A stretch of DNA of 64,000 bases from Petunia secreta (Eukaryota; Streptophyta; Magnoliopsida; Solanales; Solanaceae): the NCBI GenBank assembly GCA_029990175.1, contig JARKIP010000010.1, positions 44,944,001 to 45,008,000 of the forward strand, read 5' to 3'. A program made the position numbers and the translations under genes. How positions within the stretch are numbered: position 1 is the stretch's first letter; every line of letters begins with the position of its first letter. Below, in pieces: positions 33,488 through 45,696 of this stretch. The notes under the pieces are model-generated. The model was not told the DNA's origin. It searched no databases and saw only the letters and a program-made list of their open reading frames with translations.

Positions 33488-36400
33488 TTAAAAGTAATAT
33501 CGTTTCAAATTGGAGATGTTTTCGATCTGATAAGATCCATTTCCAACGATCGCTTTAACCCTGTAAGGCCCTTCCCAGTTTGCAATAAGTTTTCCCCCAT
33601 TCTTTTCCTTCGTTGACTGATTCGAAGCCTTTAGCACATAATCACCAACTTTGAAGTCCCTAAGTTTGGCCTTCCTGTTGAGGTATGCCTCGATTTGTCT
33701 TTTTTGTGCTGCTAACCGAATCGGGGCTAACTCTCTTTTCTCCTCGAGCAAATCCAACTCTATGCGCATGGCTTGTTGATTGGCATCTTCGGTGGTGTGG
33801 GCGTATCGAAGACTTAGTTTGCCCACTTCCACGGGGATAAGTAAATCCATGCCATAAGCAAGGGAAAATGAGGTTTCACCGGTGCTGTTTTTCTCCGTTG
33901 TTTGCATTGCCCACAACACCCCTGATAACTCTTCGGGCCAAGGACCTTTTTTCTCATCAAGTCTCTTCTTGAGATTTTCAATTATTACTCTATTTGAAGA
34001 TTCAGCTTATCCATTGGCACTTGGGTGGTGGGGGGTCGACACTATTCTTTTCATTCCATACTGCTTAAGGAAATCAGTGATAGCTGCCCCATGAACTGTG
34101 GACCATTGTCACAAGTGATCTCCCTTGGGACGCCGAACCTATAGATGATGTTTTCTTGATAAAATCGATTACCTCCTTCTGTCTAACCTCGGTGAGAGCT
34201 CCTGCTTCCACCCATTTTGTGAAGTAATCGGTTAACACAAGAATAAACGGAACACCTCCTTTTCCCTTCGGTAAAGGGCCAATGATATCCATTCCCTACT
34301 TCATGAAGGGCCATGGTGGCACAACCGAATGCAAAGGTTCAGCTTGCTGATGAATCATTCGGGCGTGGCGTTGACACTTGTCACATTTTTCACGAAGGCC
34401 TTTGCGCCTGCGCTGATAGTGGGCCAATAGTACCCAACTCGAAGTAATTTGCGCACTAAGGACTTTCCTCCTGAGTGGTTGCCACACTCGCCCTCGTGTA
34501 TTTCTGCCATCATATATCTAGCTTCATCCGGACCCAAGCACTTGGCCATCGGTCCGTTGTACAATCTCCTATATAACTTTCCCCAAATCATTGAGTACGA
34601 AGCCGCTTGAGTCCTCAACTTTTTGCTTCTTTCTTATCCTGGGGGAGAGTCCCCGAGTCAAAGTAAGAGTTAAACTTACTTCGCCAATTCCATTTGTGGT
34701 CCATTGAGTTGACTTCCAATTTTATTTCCCTCATATTTGCGGAAAGCAACCAAACCACTGAATCAGTCCCCGAGTGTTCTTCGTCCACCGCCGAACCCAA
34801 ATTTGCTAGGGCGTCGGCTTCAACATTTTCTTCCTGAGGGACTTGTTTGATTTTCCATTCTTGAAATTGAGCCAAGATTCTTTGTGCTCGGATCAATAAT
34901 TGCTGCATTTTGGGCACACGAGCCGTATATTCATCGAGCACTTACTTTAGCACCAGTTGTGAATCGCACCTTAGTTCAACTCTTTCTACCCGCAGCTCTT
35001 TGGCTAATTCCAAGCCTGCTAAGGCCGCTTCATATTCGGCCTCATTGTTGGTCACCTTATTAAACCGAACTGAATGCCTGACTTTCTCCCCGGTGGGAGC
35101 TTTCAATACTATGTCTAATCCCGAACCTTTAGAATTAGACGCCCTATCGGTATAGAGTACCCATAGTCCCGAAGTCGATCCCTTCGACATCAAGTTCTCT
35201 TTTTCAGCTTTGAGTAAGATCCCAACACTAAAGTCAGCCAAGACTTGAGATTTAATGGTTGTTTGGGGGTTGGTAGGTGATATCATACTCACTTAATTCT
35301 ACTGCCCATTTAGATAACCTCCCCTATAATTCCATTTTATGCAGTATACTTCTTAGGGGGAAGGTGGTAACTACCGCTATTGGCTGACATTGAAAATAGG
35401 GTCGTAGTTTCCGAGTAGTAACAATTAAAGCAAGTGCTAGTTTTTCCAAGTGAGGGTACCTGGTCTCAGCGTCGAGGAGTGTCTTGCTCACATAGTAGAT
35501 AGGTTGTTGCTTGCCATCCTCTTTCCGAACCAACACAGCACTGACTGACACCTCGGATACCGCCAAGTAAACTAGCAAAGTTTCACCATCTTTTGACTTG
35601 GCGAGCAACGACGCGTTAGCCAGATAGCGTTTCAATTCCCTTAGCGCTTGTTTACACTCCGGTGTCCACTCGAAGTGATTATTCTTCCTCAAGACTAAGA
35701 GGAATTTGTGGCATCGCTCTAAAGACCTTGAGATAAATCTACTCAAGGCAGTGACTCGGCCAGTCAAGTGCTGAACTTCCTTCACCCCGGTCAATTCCTC
35801 GGGGATTTCTTCAATGGCTTTGATCTTGTCTGGATTGGCTTCGATTCCCCATTCAAAGACTATGAATCCCAAAAATTTTCCCGACCCCACATCGAAGGCA
35901 TACTTTTCAGGGTTTAACTTCATGTTATATTGCCTCAGAACAGCGAAGGCTTCTCTCAGATGATTTAGGTGATCCTCCATCCGAACAGCATATCGTCTAT
36001 GTAAACCTCCATAGACTTTCCAATGTAATCTTTGAACATGCGACACACTAGCCTGTGGTATATCGACCCAGCATTCTTCAGACCGAAAGGCATTACCTTG
36101 TAGCAGAAGGTACCTTTGTCAGTGATGAACGAGGTCTTTTCTTCGTCCTTCAGGTCCATGAGAATTTGGTTGTACCCCGAATAGGCATCCAAGAAGATTA
36201 ATAATTTGTGTGTAGCCGTGGAGTCTATTAACTTGTCTATTTGTGGCACTGGATAAGAGTCCTTGGGACAAGCTTTATTTAGATCTGTATAATCTACACA
36301 CATTCTCCAGTTGCCGTTCTTTTTTGACACGATGACGACATTAGTCAGCCATTCGGGGTACTTCACCTCTCTTATGAAGCCATTCTCTTGTAGTTTCATA

Positions 36401-38552
36401 GTTTCATCCTCGATTGCTATCTTTTTGACACCAGTATGCAGCTTTTTCTTTTGTTTTACCGGGATAAAACATGGGTCCACGTTCAATTTATGGGTCATGA
36501 TCTCCAGATCGATACCGACCATATCTGAATGGGACCAAGAAAAGCAATCATTGTTGGACTTCAAAACTTCGATTATGGCTCTCTTCGACTCTGGGTCCAA
36601 CTCCGAGCCGATAAACAATTTCCTGTTTGGAAAATCTTTCGATAATGTGAAAGATTCCAACTCTTCAATAGTTGAGTCCTCGGCCTTTTGTTTTCGAGGT
36701 TCTTGGATGCATACCGGGATCTTCTCTATTGCTCCTCGGGGGTCATCTTGGGAACTTGACCCTCCCTCTTCGTTTGACCCCGGTTGCATTGGTTGCTATT
36801 TCTTTGGTCCAGTCGGGACGACTCCACTCTTCAGCGCAACCGAATAGCACTCTCTCGCTACTCGTTGTTCTCCTTTAATTGACCGAACTCCCCATGGGGT
36901 AGGCAATTTGATCACTTGGTGAAGACTGGATAGAACAGCCTCCATGTAGTGAATCCATGGTCTACTGAGGATCACATTATATGCCATGTCCTCGGGCAGA
37001 ACTTGAAACATTGCTTCCTTGCAAACTCCTTCGGCATATGTTTTGAGCGTAATTTCGCCCAATGTCTTCTCGGTGGAGTTGTTGAAGCCAGTCAGGACAG
37101 TTGTCTTAGGGATAACCTCTCCCTTCAACCACATATATTTGATGGCCCCGTAGCTGATTATGTTAACAGAGCTACCAGGGTCGATCAAGACTCGTTTAAT
37201 ATCTGAGTCATTTATCCTTAGCATGATGACCAAAACATCATGATGAGGAAACATCATCCCATTACGATCGTCATCGTCAAACACAATTTCTTTTCCCCAG
37301 CCTCCAACTCGAGTCCTTTTCTCCATAGTAATCGACAGCTTTGCAAACTTCTTAGCGGCTACAAAATTCACTCCATTCACCTCAGACCCCCCAGTGATCA
37401 CATTCACAACTCTCTCGGGGGGTGGTGCCCAAGGTGGTTGTCCATCACCTCGGTTCTTTGTATAGTTTTCCTTCCCCTTATCAGTGAGCAATTCAGCCTG
37501 CACGCCTTTCTTTAATAAGTGTGTCACCTCGAGGCGCAAAGCTTTGCAGTCCTCGGTGTGGTGACCATAGTAAGCATGAAACTCGCAGTGTAGATTTTGA
37601 TCCCTTTTGTCAGCAGGAGTTTTCATGTCCTTTGGTATTCTCACCCCGGTTGTCCCCTTCACTACATTAACCAATTACGAGGTCGATATGTTGAAATTGT
37701 AATCGGGGATACGGAGCAACTCCCTATTCTTTGAGACCAGAGCTGGGCTCGAGGAGTTCCTTTAGTTCGTGCTGGGACAAACCTTTCTACCGAGTCGTTG
37801 GCTCACAAGCGAATTTCCAAGCCTTTGACTAACAGGCTACCTCGATGAGGTGTATGGTTCATACCTTCCCTTCGAGTTTCTCGCAGCGCCTCGACGCGAT
37901 ATGAGGACTCGGTTCGATTCTTGTTGTTGTGATTTCGGCCATTATTTTTCCACTCAGCTTCTCCAGCCTTATCTTGGTGTATGCCCTGTTGTGCAGATCA
38001 TCTCACATTAAGGTTTGATATTGCTGGAGCTCTTTTCGCAATTCAGCAGCGGACTCAAAGTTTCGAACATTAATGAATTTTTCGAATGCCATGATGGGCA
38101 AAGTATCATCCATGAGAGGCAACTCCATGCGTTCAGCGTGGAAGCGCTCAAGGAAGTCTTTGAGTGGCTCACCGGGCCGTTGTTTGACTTCGAATGTATC
38201 CTCCTTCCTTTGGAGGATTTTCCACGCCCCGGTATGAGCTTTAGTAAATCCGTTAACCAGCTCATTAAAAGTAGAAATTGACCCCGTTGGTAAACGCATG
38301 TACCAGCGTAATGCTCCCTTCTCCAAAGATTCGCCGAATGTTTTCAAAAACATCGACTCCTTTTCTATCTCCATTAAGTCGTTACTCAACACCATTGATA
38401 TGTATTCGGTCACATGTTCAACGGGGTCAGTAGTCCCATCCTACTTTTTTAGAAACAGAATTTTGAAATTTTTTGGAGTTGGTGTTGGAGCAGCCTCGGG
38501 CTTAAACAACAATTGACTATATTGGTCAATATCAAGAGCATCTTGGGTCTAA
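33488..38552 (-). pseudogene. Tat gag-pol remnant: gag, PR, RT, RNase H, integrase
   Basis: From high to low coordinates. Gag core at 38413-38003 (ALRWYMRLPTGSISTFNELV, KQRPGEPLKDFLERF). A Cys/His box CEFHAYYGHHTEDC near 37590. Protease with VLIDPGSSVNIIS near 37180. RT at about 36480-35980 with GNWRMCVDYTDLNKACPKDS, MPFGLKNAG and YIDD. Connection and first RNase H at 36046-35324. The second RNase H, typical of the Tat lineage, at 35292-34942 (LYTDRASNSKGSGLDIVL, NNEAEYEAALAGLELA). Integrase zinc region near 34530-34370, core at 34292-34074 (MDIIGPLPKGKGGVPFILVL) and C-terminus to 33488. Stops and frameshifts are many: around 37677-38000, 36793, 36000, 35310 and 34070-34620. The product is dead. 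Its 5' gag end lies at 52212-52730, beyond the inserted gag-only element. Confidence 0.88.
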
Positions 38553-38557
38553 GTCAC
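38553..38557. repeat. TSD of the gag-only LTR element (GTCAC), left copy
   Basis: GTCAC directly before TGTTGACACC; matches 52207-52211. Confidence 0.93.
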
Positions 38558-41018
38558 TGTTGACACCCAATTTTGTCCCTCATTTTTATAAAATTGGCCA
38601 TAATTCAACTTAAGGGTGCAATGTGACTATTTGTGCAAAATGTGCATTAGAAATCATGCATTTACGTGCGTTATCCTCTATTTATATATTATATACTTAA
38701 GTGTGGCTATATTATGTAACTTTTGCATCATTTAGGCTATTTGTCAAAATTATGACTATTTGTGAAATTAGTACATTCATAATATTAGTGGCTATATTAT
38801 ATAATTACGTCATTTAGGCTACATGTCAAGTTTATTTTAATTTGTGATTATTTGTGCAAATTAGTAATTATTTGTGATTATATATATTTAAATAATTTAA
38901 TTTGAGTTTATTTAATATTTATTTGTGCATTTTATAATATATGTATATCTATATTTCATTTTTACATTTTAAGTTAAATATTGGCCAATTGAAGTGTCCA
39001 AATTCCTTTTTATTATTAATTCTTCCATATTTCAAAATTACTACCCAAAATTCTTTATTTTCCTTTATTTATTTACTTACATTTTACTCTGAACCTAGCA
39101 AAATTTCCTAACAAAATACATCCTTATTATTTGAATTTTTAAATCTCAAACCTTCTTCCTAATTCTACCCTGATCTAGACCAAATAATAGTCTAGATACG
39201 TCTTCCCGTCCAAGTTCATCCCCCCAAATCTTTCCTAAATATATCCTTATCTTATTCTTAAAAATTCCCCAATGTCCCTACCCACTTTTAGTACCAAGTT
39301 CATTTCCCAAATCTAATCCCCAATTTTTCTCCAATCTCCCTAAATCTCTCCTTTGATTCACTCCCATTCACAATCTCCCTAATTCCTCTTCTTCCTAATT
39401 TTAGGTCACCATTTTCCCCACTTTCAAGTCTACATACATTATTGAGGAAAATCATTCAAATCCCCCTCAAATCATTCCCCTTAATCTTATCCCATTAAGC
39501 CTAAATTCCCCAATCACCTCCCATTTTCCTTAACCACCCTTTTTCAAAAATACTATAAATACACCTACTTCTCACATTCATTCATCACTTACTCTCATCT
39601 TCTCCTACACACATCTCCTAACATATTGATTCATCATCACTTGCAATTACATATTCTATACACATTCCAACATTCTCACTTCTCACAACTTAACCACATA
39701 TTTCTCTACACTTCTTTTATCCTTTAACACACCACTCATTTTTCATTATTTTTTTGGGAGCCATATTAAAGACTTGTCCAGAAGCTCGTATTGACAAAAG
39801 TTATCCATTCATTGGAAGGTAACTTGTATTGAACTTTTCTTAGTATTTTGTGCTAACGTTGCAGGTACAACTACAACTATATATAAGTTACTGCTATGTA
39901 ATGTGAATATTTGGTTAAGCAGGGGCCACCTTCTACCCTCTATTTATTTGTTGTGTGTTGAAATGAGTGAAATCATAAGATATGTTGAGAATGTAAAGCG
40001 CTACTTGAAAACTTAAATGTTTTGCGTGAATCTGGAAATCTGAGTTTTACTTAGTTAATGCATGACAGGTTTTTTTTTAAAGATTAAATTAGTGCAGGGA
40101 GCTGGCTTATTTCTGCAAAATTGAGTATTCTGAAAATTTAACAGTAGCATGAAGACTTTGCATCTTTATTACAACTTAGTTGTTTTAATTTGGAGGCCTA
40201 CTTTTAAAGCTTTTAAAATTATTTTGCTTAGATGATATTATTTGACTTGTGTGATTTGCATGACCATACTTTTTATGTGACGACTAGAAGAGTCTAGATT
40301 GGGGCATTAATACAATTAGGGAGTCTAAACATTTTACATTTATATTAGTAGTCTCAATGGCCTCCGAGACATTAAGTGGGACGCTAGTAAAATCTTTAGG
40401 ACGTTTAAAATATTAGCTAGCGCTTTAGTTAAATACTTAAAGAGAGTATGAGGGTTAAAGGGAACTAAGCCCCTCGGATATGATGGAAACTACCCGAGCT
40501 ATAATTGATAGTGGATTTTGAAACTATCGTCCCTTATGAAAGCCGGGTTCTGATCCGATTAGGATAATAAAGCCTAAGGTTGTTCTAAATGCCTAGTGGT
40601 TATTTATTGTTTACTTTGTGGCTATTCGTGCGACATGATTACTATTTCAATTATCTATGCAAATATTTTAAATTGTTAAATTGCCTATTTTTCTTACTTT
40701 GCAGTCCATATCTCTTTTATTTACCTTATTTATCTTTTGTCTTTTTCTAAATCAATATATGAAACCCAATATAAAAATCGGTCGGGAACCATGTTTAGTG
40801 GAACCTAGAAGATGCCTAACCCCTTCCTTCTAGGTTATTTCGAATACTTACCCGAATCTCTGATTAGTAGACCAACGCGGAGTTATATTTTAAATCAATT
40901 AGAAACCAATAGGTGACCTAATACGCCTAGAATAATTTATTAGGTGGCGACTCCAAAACTCAACTCAAACGAGTTACCCAAGTTGTAAACCACTTTACTA
41001 TTAAAGTGGGGTGCGACA
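38558..41018 (+). repeat. 5' LTR of the gag-only element
   Basis: 2461 bp, TGTTGACACC to GTGCGACA. Contains a TATA box at 39554-39560 preceded by a C/T-rich, G-poor stretch, and aligns throughout with 48163-52206 apart from the LINE there. Confidence 0.95.
39554..39560 (+). promoter_or_regulatory. LTR TATA box (TATAAAT)
   Basis: CTATAAATACACC at a position consistent with transcription start in the LTR; the same box is at 50736-50742 in the other LTR. Confidence 0.7.
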
Positions 41019-41020
41019 GA

Positions 41021-41038
41021 ATGGCGACTCCGCTGGGG
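41021..41038 (+). other. Primer binding site of the gag-only element
   Basis: ATGGCGACTCCGCTGGGG two bases after the 5' LTR, the position and shape of a tRNA primer site. I do not name the tRNA with certainty. Confidence 0.75.
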
Positions 41039-42376
41039 ATTAAATGTTCTAATCATTACGATTTTTATATTGGGTTCATTATTGCTTTTATTATTCAATA
41101 CTAACGTTTTTCTATTTGCAGGTGGGTAGCCTTTATATTTTTTACAATTTTTTTTGATATTTAGTATATTGTTGAATTATTTGTTGCATTTCGTTCATAC
41201 TCCTCCACTCCTGGAAAATTGACACTTGCACACACACAAACGATTACGTGGATCTCACAATCGTTTCACTCTCAAAAAATTCTTTAGGAGGAACGGTTAG
41301 AATCTAGTTGGTCCGTGGTACAACCAACAATTCTAAACGTTCCCACCACTTGGTTGTCCGCCTGGGGGAACCATGTCCTTGTCTAGATTACCCAACTCTT
41401 AGTTGCACTCTGTTTAGAAATCATGCATCATGGCATATTTAGGAAAATTTCGACTTCGACTCATGTCTAAGTCTACTAGTTCACCATATTTGAATGAACC
41501 AAACGGGTCTCCGACCCTAAGGGACGTTTAAATATGTTATGTGTGCGTTTATTTAAGGTTGAACGTGTCTAATGTAGACCATTTGCTCTCAAAGCGTGGA
41601 TCATCTAATTATTTATTGGAGGATGTCACGAGCCACGATAATTTGGAAGATCAAACAAAACAAACTTTAAATTGATTTTTTTACTTGTGTAACAAAATCA
41701 ATTATTTATTTCTATAAATGGAAATTGTTATAGAAATTAATTATTTATTTCTGTTTACATAGGAATTTCTTTTATTATACAACAAAACCAACTATTTCAT
41801 GAAATTATTTTTTTGGATTACGAATGAAACTAATTTTTCTATTTTTATGAAAACCAACTCATGGACTTTACACTAATTTCTTCTACTTTTAATGTACCTA
41901 GATCAATTATTATTCCTATTTACCCAAAAGATGTTATTCTACATTTATACAATAAAATCAATTATAAAATTATTTTTTCTACTAATTTTAGGACTATGAG
42001 AACAAATGGGATGACACACGATACACGTTTAATTTTAAATATCATACTCAAGTTTAGGAAGGCTTAACATCCTTGGCATGTTAAAGTCCATTAGCCAACT
42101 CCGTCCAAATGACGCCTATCATGCATCTTATGTGCGTCGGTCTTGTTATGCCTACCTCCGATACGAGAGAGGTCCCTTGCATTATAAGGAGTGATATGTT
42201 TTGAACTTGGTAGTTATTACCTCGACACTAACTTATTGTTTTCATGTTTAAGTTTTACTCCCGCTCCTGAGGTTGACTTGTGAATTCTGGCCGAGTATCA
42301 GTACCGGACGAGAACTAAGGGACCAGTTACAACTCCTCCCTCTTCACAAACTAGAAGAAGAGGAAAGCGAAACATC
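41039..42376 (+). other. Leader of the gag-only element
   Basis: Untranslated region of about 1.3 kb between PBS and gag, AT-rich, with no coding region. It would include packaging and dimer signals if the element follows the usual layout. Confidence 0.6.
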
Positions 42377-44145
42377 ATGTCTGAGTTGAATAATGCTGCT
42401 CTTAGTGATGATAACAATGGAACGCCATGCAAGCTTGCCCCAATTGGGTACAACGAACATGTTGCTACTTTAGAGCAAAGAATTAAAGAACTAGAAGAGA
42501 AACTGACAATGACCAGTTTACCCGTTGTTAACTCCGCCCATTCAGGAGAGCCTGTCGATCCAAGTGGGTCAGCCCGCCATAATGGAAAGGACCCTACACA
42601 CCCAACTGATCCCCCTGTTGTTTACCAAACAACACAACCAGCTCCTTACCAAACAGCACCACCTGCTACTTACCAAAGCGCACCAACCGCCACATATCAA
42701 GCACCGCCTCCCTATCCAGCACCACCAGCTACTTATCAAGCACCACCTACTGCATGCCCTACTTACCCAAACACGGACTTACCTCACACCAACACCATAT
42801 ATCCACAGCCTTACAATCCCATGTTCACTGCTGAAACCAAACAACTCACCTCGCCAGTCAAAAACCATGAAAACTATGAATGGGCGGAGGATGAAGCCAA
42901 TGATGATGGCACAAAAGAGAAAGTTCGTAAAATGGAAGCAGCCTTTAAGAAGTTTGAGTTAGGCAAAACTACTAAAGGTTTAGCTTATGAAGATTTGTGT
43001 ATCTATCCTAGCTTGAAATTGCCAGACGGATACAAGATACCAAAGTTCGACCTGTTAAATGGCACTGGAGACCCTATGGTACATTTGAGAACATATTGTG
43101 ACAAGTTGATTGGAGCAGGAGAAGACGAGAAAGTACGAGTAAAGCTATTCAGCCGAAGCTTGACCGGAGAGGCTTTGAGTTGGTTCTCTAAGCAGAAGCC
43201 TGGCACATGGCTCGGTTGGGAAGACATGGCAGTAGATTTCGTAGAACGATTTGGGTACAACACTGAAATGGTACCAGATCGTTTCTACCTGGAAAAGTTG
43301 AAAAAGAAACCTACAGAAACGTTTAGAGAATATGCTACGAGGTGGAGAGCAGAAGCTGCCAAGGTGCAACCCGCTATGGATGAAAGGGAAATAGTGAACA
43401 TATTCATCCGCATTCAAGAGGACGTCTATTACGATAAGCTGTTGCATATGAAAAATTAGAAGTTTGCTGATGTAGTGTTGATGGGAGATGACGTAGAAGA
43501 AGGACTGAAAAGTGGAAAGATTATTAGCCTACCTGCACTACAAGCTACTAATAAGGCTATCCAGTCAGGAAATGTGAGTCTCTCCAAAAAGAAGAAAGAC
43601 GAAGTCTCTTTTGCTGCAACAATTCAAGACCCTGCTTTAACCCACTATTACCAAACACCACCACTATACCATCACATACCACCTGAATATCCTGTTTACA
43701 ACACTCAACCCACTCGGCCTATATTCCACACCCCAGCACCAAGCCATCCATCATACCAGCAAAATACTAAGACCAACTACCGAAATGCATCACCATATCT
43801 CCTAGGCCTCGCCCTGATGCAAACCAAAGACCCAAAAGAAACTACACTGCATTAGCTGAATCTCGCACCCAATTGTTCGAGAGATTGAGAGCTGCTGGGC
43901 TTATTGTCCCAATCCCTCAAAAGGTGCAAGACAATCCTTCACCACACTTTTTCTACAGCAAAAGGTGCGCATACCACTCAGGTGGACCGGGGCATGAGAC
44001 GGAGAGATGTTTTGCATTGAAAGATAAGATTCAAGACCTAATAGATGAAAAGGTCATTCACTTGAAGACACCAAATGTGCACAATAATACACTACCTAAT
44101 CATGGAGATGAGAAGGTGAATATGATTGACTTCGGTGAAGAGTGA
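42377..44145 (+). pseudogene. Ogre-like gag with one stop and one frameshift
   Basis: The ATG at 42377 opens a gag frame. A short coiled coil (residues 25-50, EHVATLEQRIKELEEKL) comes first, then a Pro/Tyr/Gln-rich repeat region (residues 75-150). The capsid-like retrotransposon gag domain follows at residues 210-355, including LFSRSLTGEALSWFSKQKPG and FREYATRWRAEAAKVQP. A TAG at 43457-43459 interrupts it. Reading continues in the same frame to about 43855, and a frame change near 43800 leads to the last part (43860-44145) with a CAYHSGGPGHETERC Cys/His box. Cys/His boxes of this type mark Ogre/Tat gag. With two lesions this copy is probably not translated in full. Confidence 0.8.
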
Positions 44146-45187
44146 AATCTGGAAGGCACGATTATAAAAGCAAAAACAGTGTTTGATAAACACGAGTTTG
44201 GCATGGGGTAAGTCTTGGTTTGCAAAGGAAAAAGTATTACAAAAGATACAAGAGGTTATCATTCAGTAGAGTAGTTTGTTCTAACTCTGAAACAAGCATC
44301 CATCTTTTCAAGCTGCATGAAAACTATCAAGGGAGAAGGACTTGTCGAAGGTGTTCACGGTATAGAAGATGAGCTGACCGGTCTAAAGGAGCTATTCATG
44401 GAAGAATATGATGCGGCTCTTGAAAAGCATACTGAAGCCCTGAACATCTAGAAAGCTGAAGCTGAACAACTGAATCTACAGCACATTCCGAGCATGCCGA
44501 GAACCTTAGTGGAGCTGGGGCATTAGTTATTTTCTTAAATATAACACGACCCCGAGTCGTTAACTTTTGATTTCTTTGTTGTTCAACTTTGTTGCATCGT
44601 TGTTTCCTTTTGAAGACTTTTTCTCAAGTCCAATAATAAAATCATTTCCATTTCTATTTTAAGCATGCATCATTCACTTTCAGCAAAATTATTTTAATTC
44701 CATTGAATCTGCGACTGCGATGAGAGAAAGCAGTCCAAAAGGACGAGTACAAACCAGGCTATGGTGATTTGACAAAAGACATTTGAGGAACTTCATGAAA
44801 ATCTTATAGCAGACAATTGAAGCGAGAGCATCAAGAAGATATTGAGAAAATGACTTAAAGCGACACAGTAGAAATACATATAAGGAGCGGAATTGGACAA
44901 TCCCAAATGGGCCAAAAACATACTGGAGCAAGTGACGGACAAAACAAGAAATATAAAGGCAAAGGAATTTAACAAGGAGTTTAGCAAATTATAGTTGGCC
45001 CTGAAGTAAAATTCTCTAAATCGAGAAAAATGAACAAGATCCTTTGAGATACAATCAAGAGATACTACAAATCGAGCAACATTCATCTTTATTGGATTTG
45101 AACTACGTAGCGACCTGATTCCCAAAAGGGGATACGTAGGCACCCTACCAAAGGCACGGTCACATCATAAGAGAATTTTATTGGACA
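44146..45187 (+). other. Non-coding region after gag, where pol is expected
   Basis: About 1 kb without any protease, RT or integrase motif in any frame. Words such as GATGAGCTGACCGGTC and GCTGGGGCATTAG recall linker sequences, but nothing coding was recognised. Confidence 0.6.
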
Positions 45188-45340
45188 ATGGGGCAGAATT
45201 TTTTGAGTTATCCCTCAAAAAATTCAAAGAGTACACTATAACACACTGGGGCAGAATTTTTGAGGGACCTCAAAAATTCTAGAGAATACAAGCAGCACAC
45301 TGGGGCAGAAATTTTGAGATTCCCTCAAAATTTCAAGATG
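45188..45340 (+). repeat. Three tandem stem-loop units with compensatory stem changes
   Basis: Each unit starts (ACACT)GGGGCAG and contains a perfect inverted repeat. The stems are 45196-45207/45214-45225 (12 bp, 6-nt loop), 45253-45264/45269-45280 (12 bp, 4-nt loop) and 45308-45318/45324-45334 (11 bp, 5-nt loop). The arms differ in A/T run length and outer bases between units, yet each arm matches its own partner. That pattern suggests a structured RNA. Confidence 0.8.
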
Positions 45341-45696
45341 AAAGATCTTTGAACAGCAAATGGACATAGAGGAGATTATGTCCAAACAACACGTCGCAAT
45401 GTATGATTCAATGGAACAAATTTGCATTACTCTTTAAAAATAATTTTCAAAAAACACATGCATATCCCCTTTCATTCTCCCTTTTTGCCCACAGCCCGAC
45501 TAAGGTTTGACACTCGAAAAGAGAGATATTATAAAGGAAACAATTATACAAGATGCAGCAGCAGAGTGCAGTACCACAAATGCGCAAGTCAACCTCCCCC
45601 AAAAAACGCACAATTTTTCTTTGATTGCAGATTTACACAGGTACCAAGTATACCTAACAACTCTTGCAAAGAAAAATCTATCAGATTATCAGAGCA

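Noticed and set aside
37708..37727. 18-bp match (ACTCCCTATTCTTTGAGA) between the Tat gag region and the mitochondrial-like segment at about 17841
   Set aside because: No similarity extends on either side; too short to support a shared origin.
41861..42067. Plus-strand ORF of 68 codons in the leader of the gag-only element
   Set aside because: AT-rich, no domain and no similarity to gag; most likely chance.
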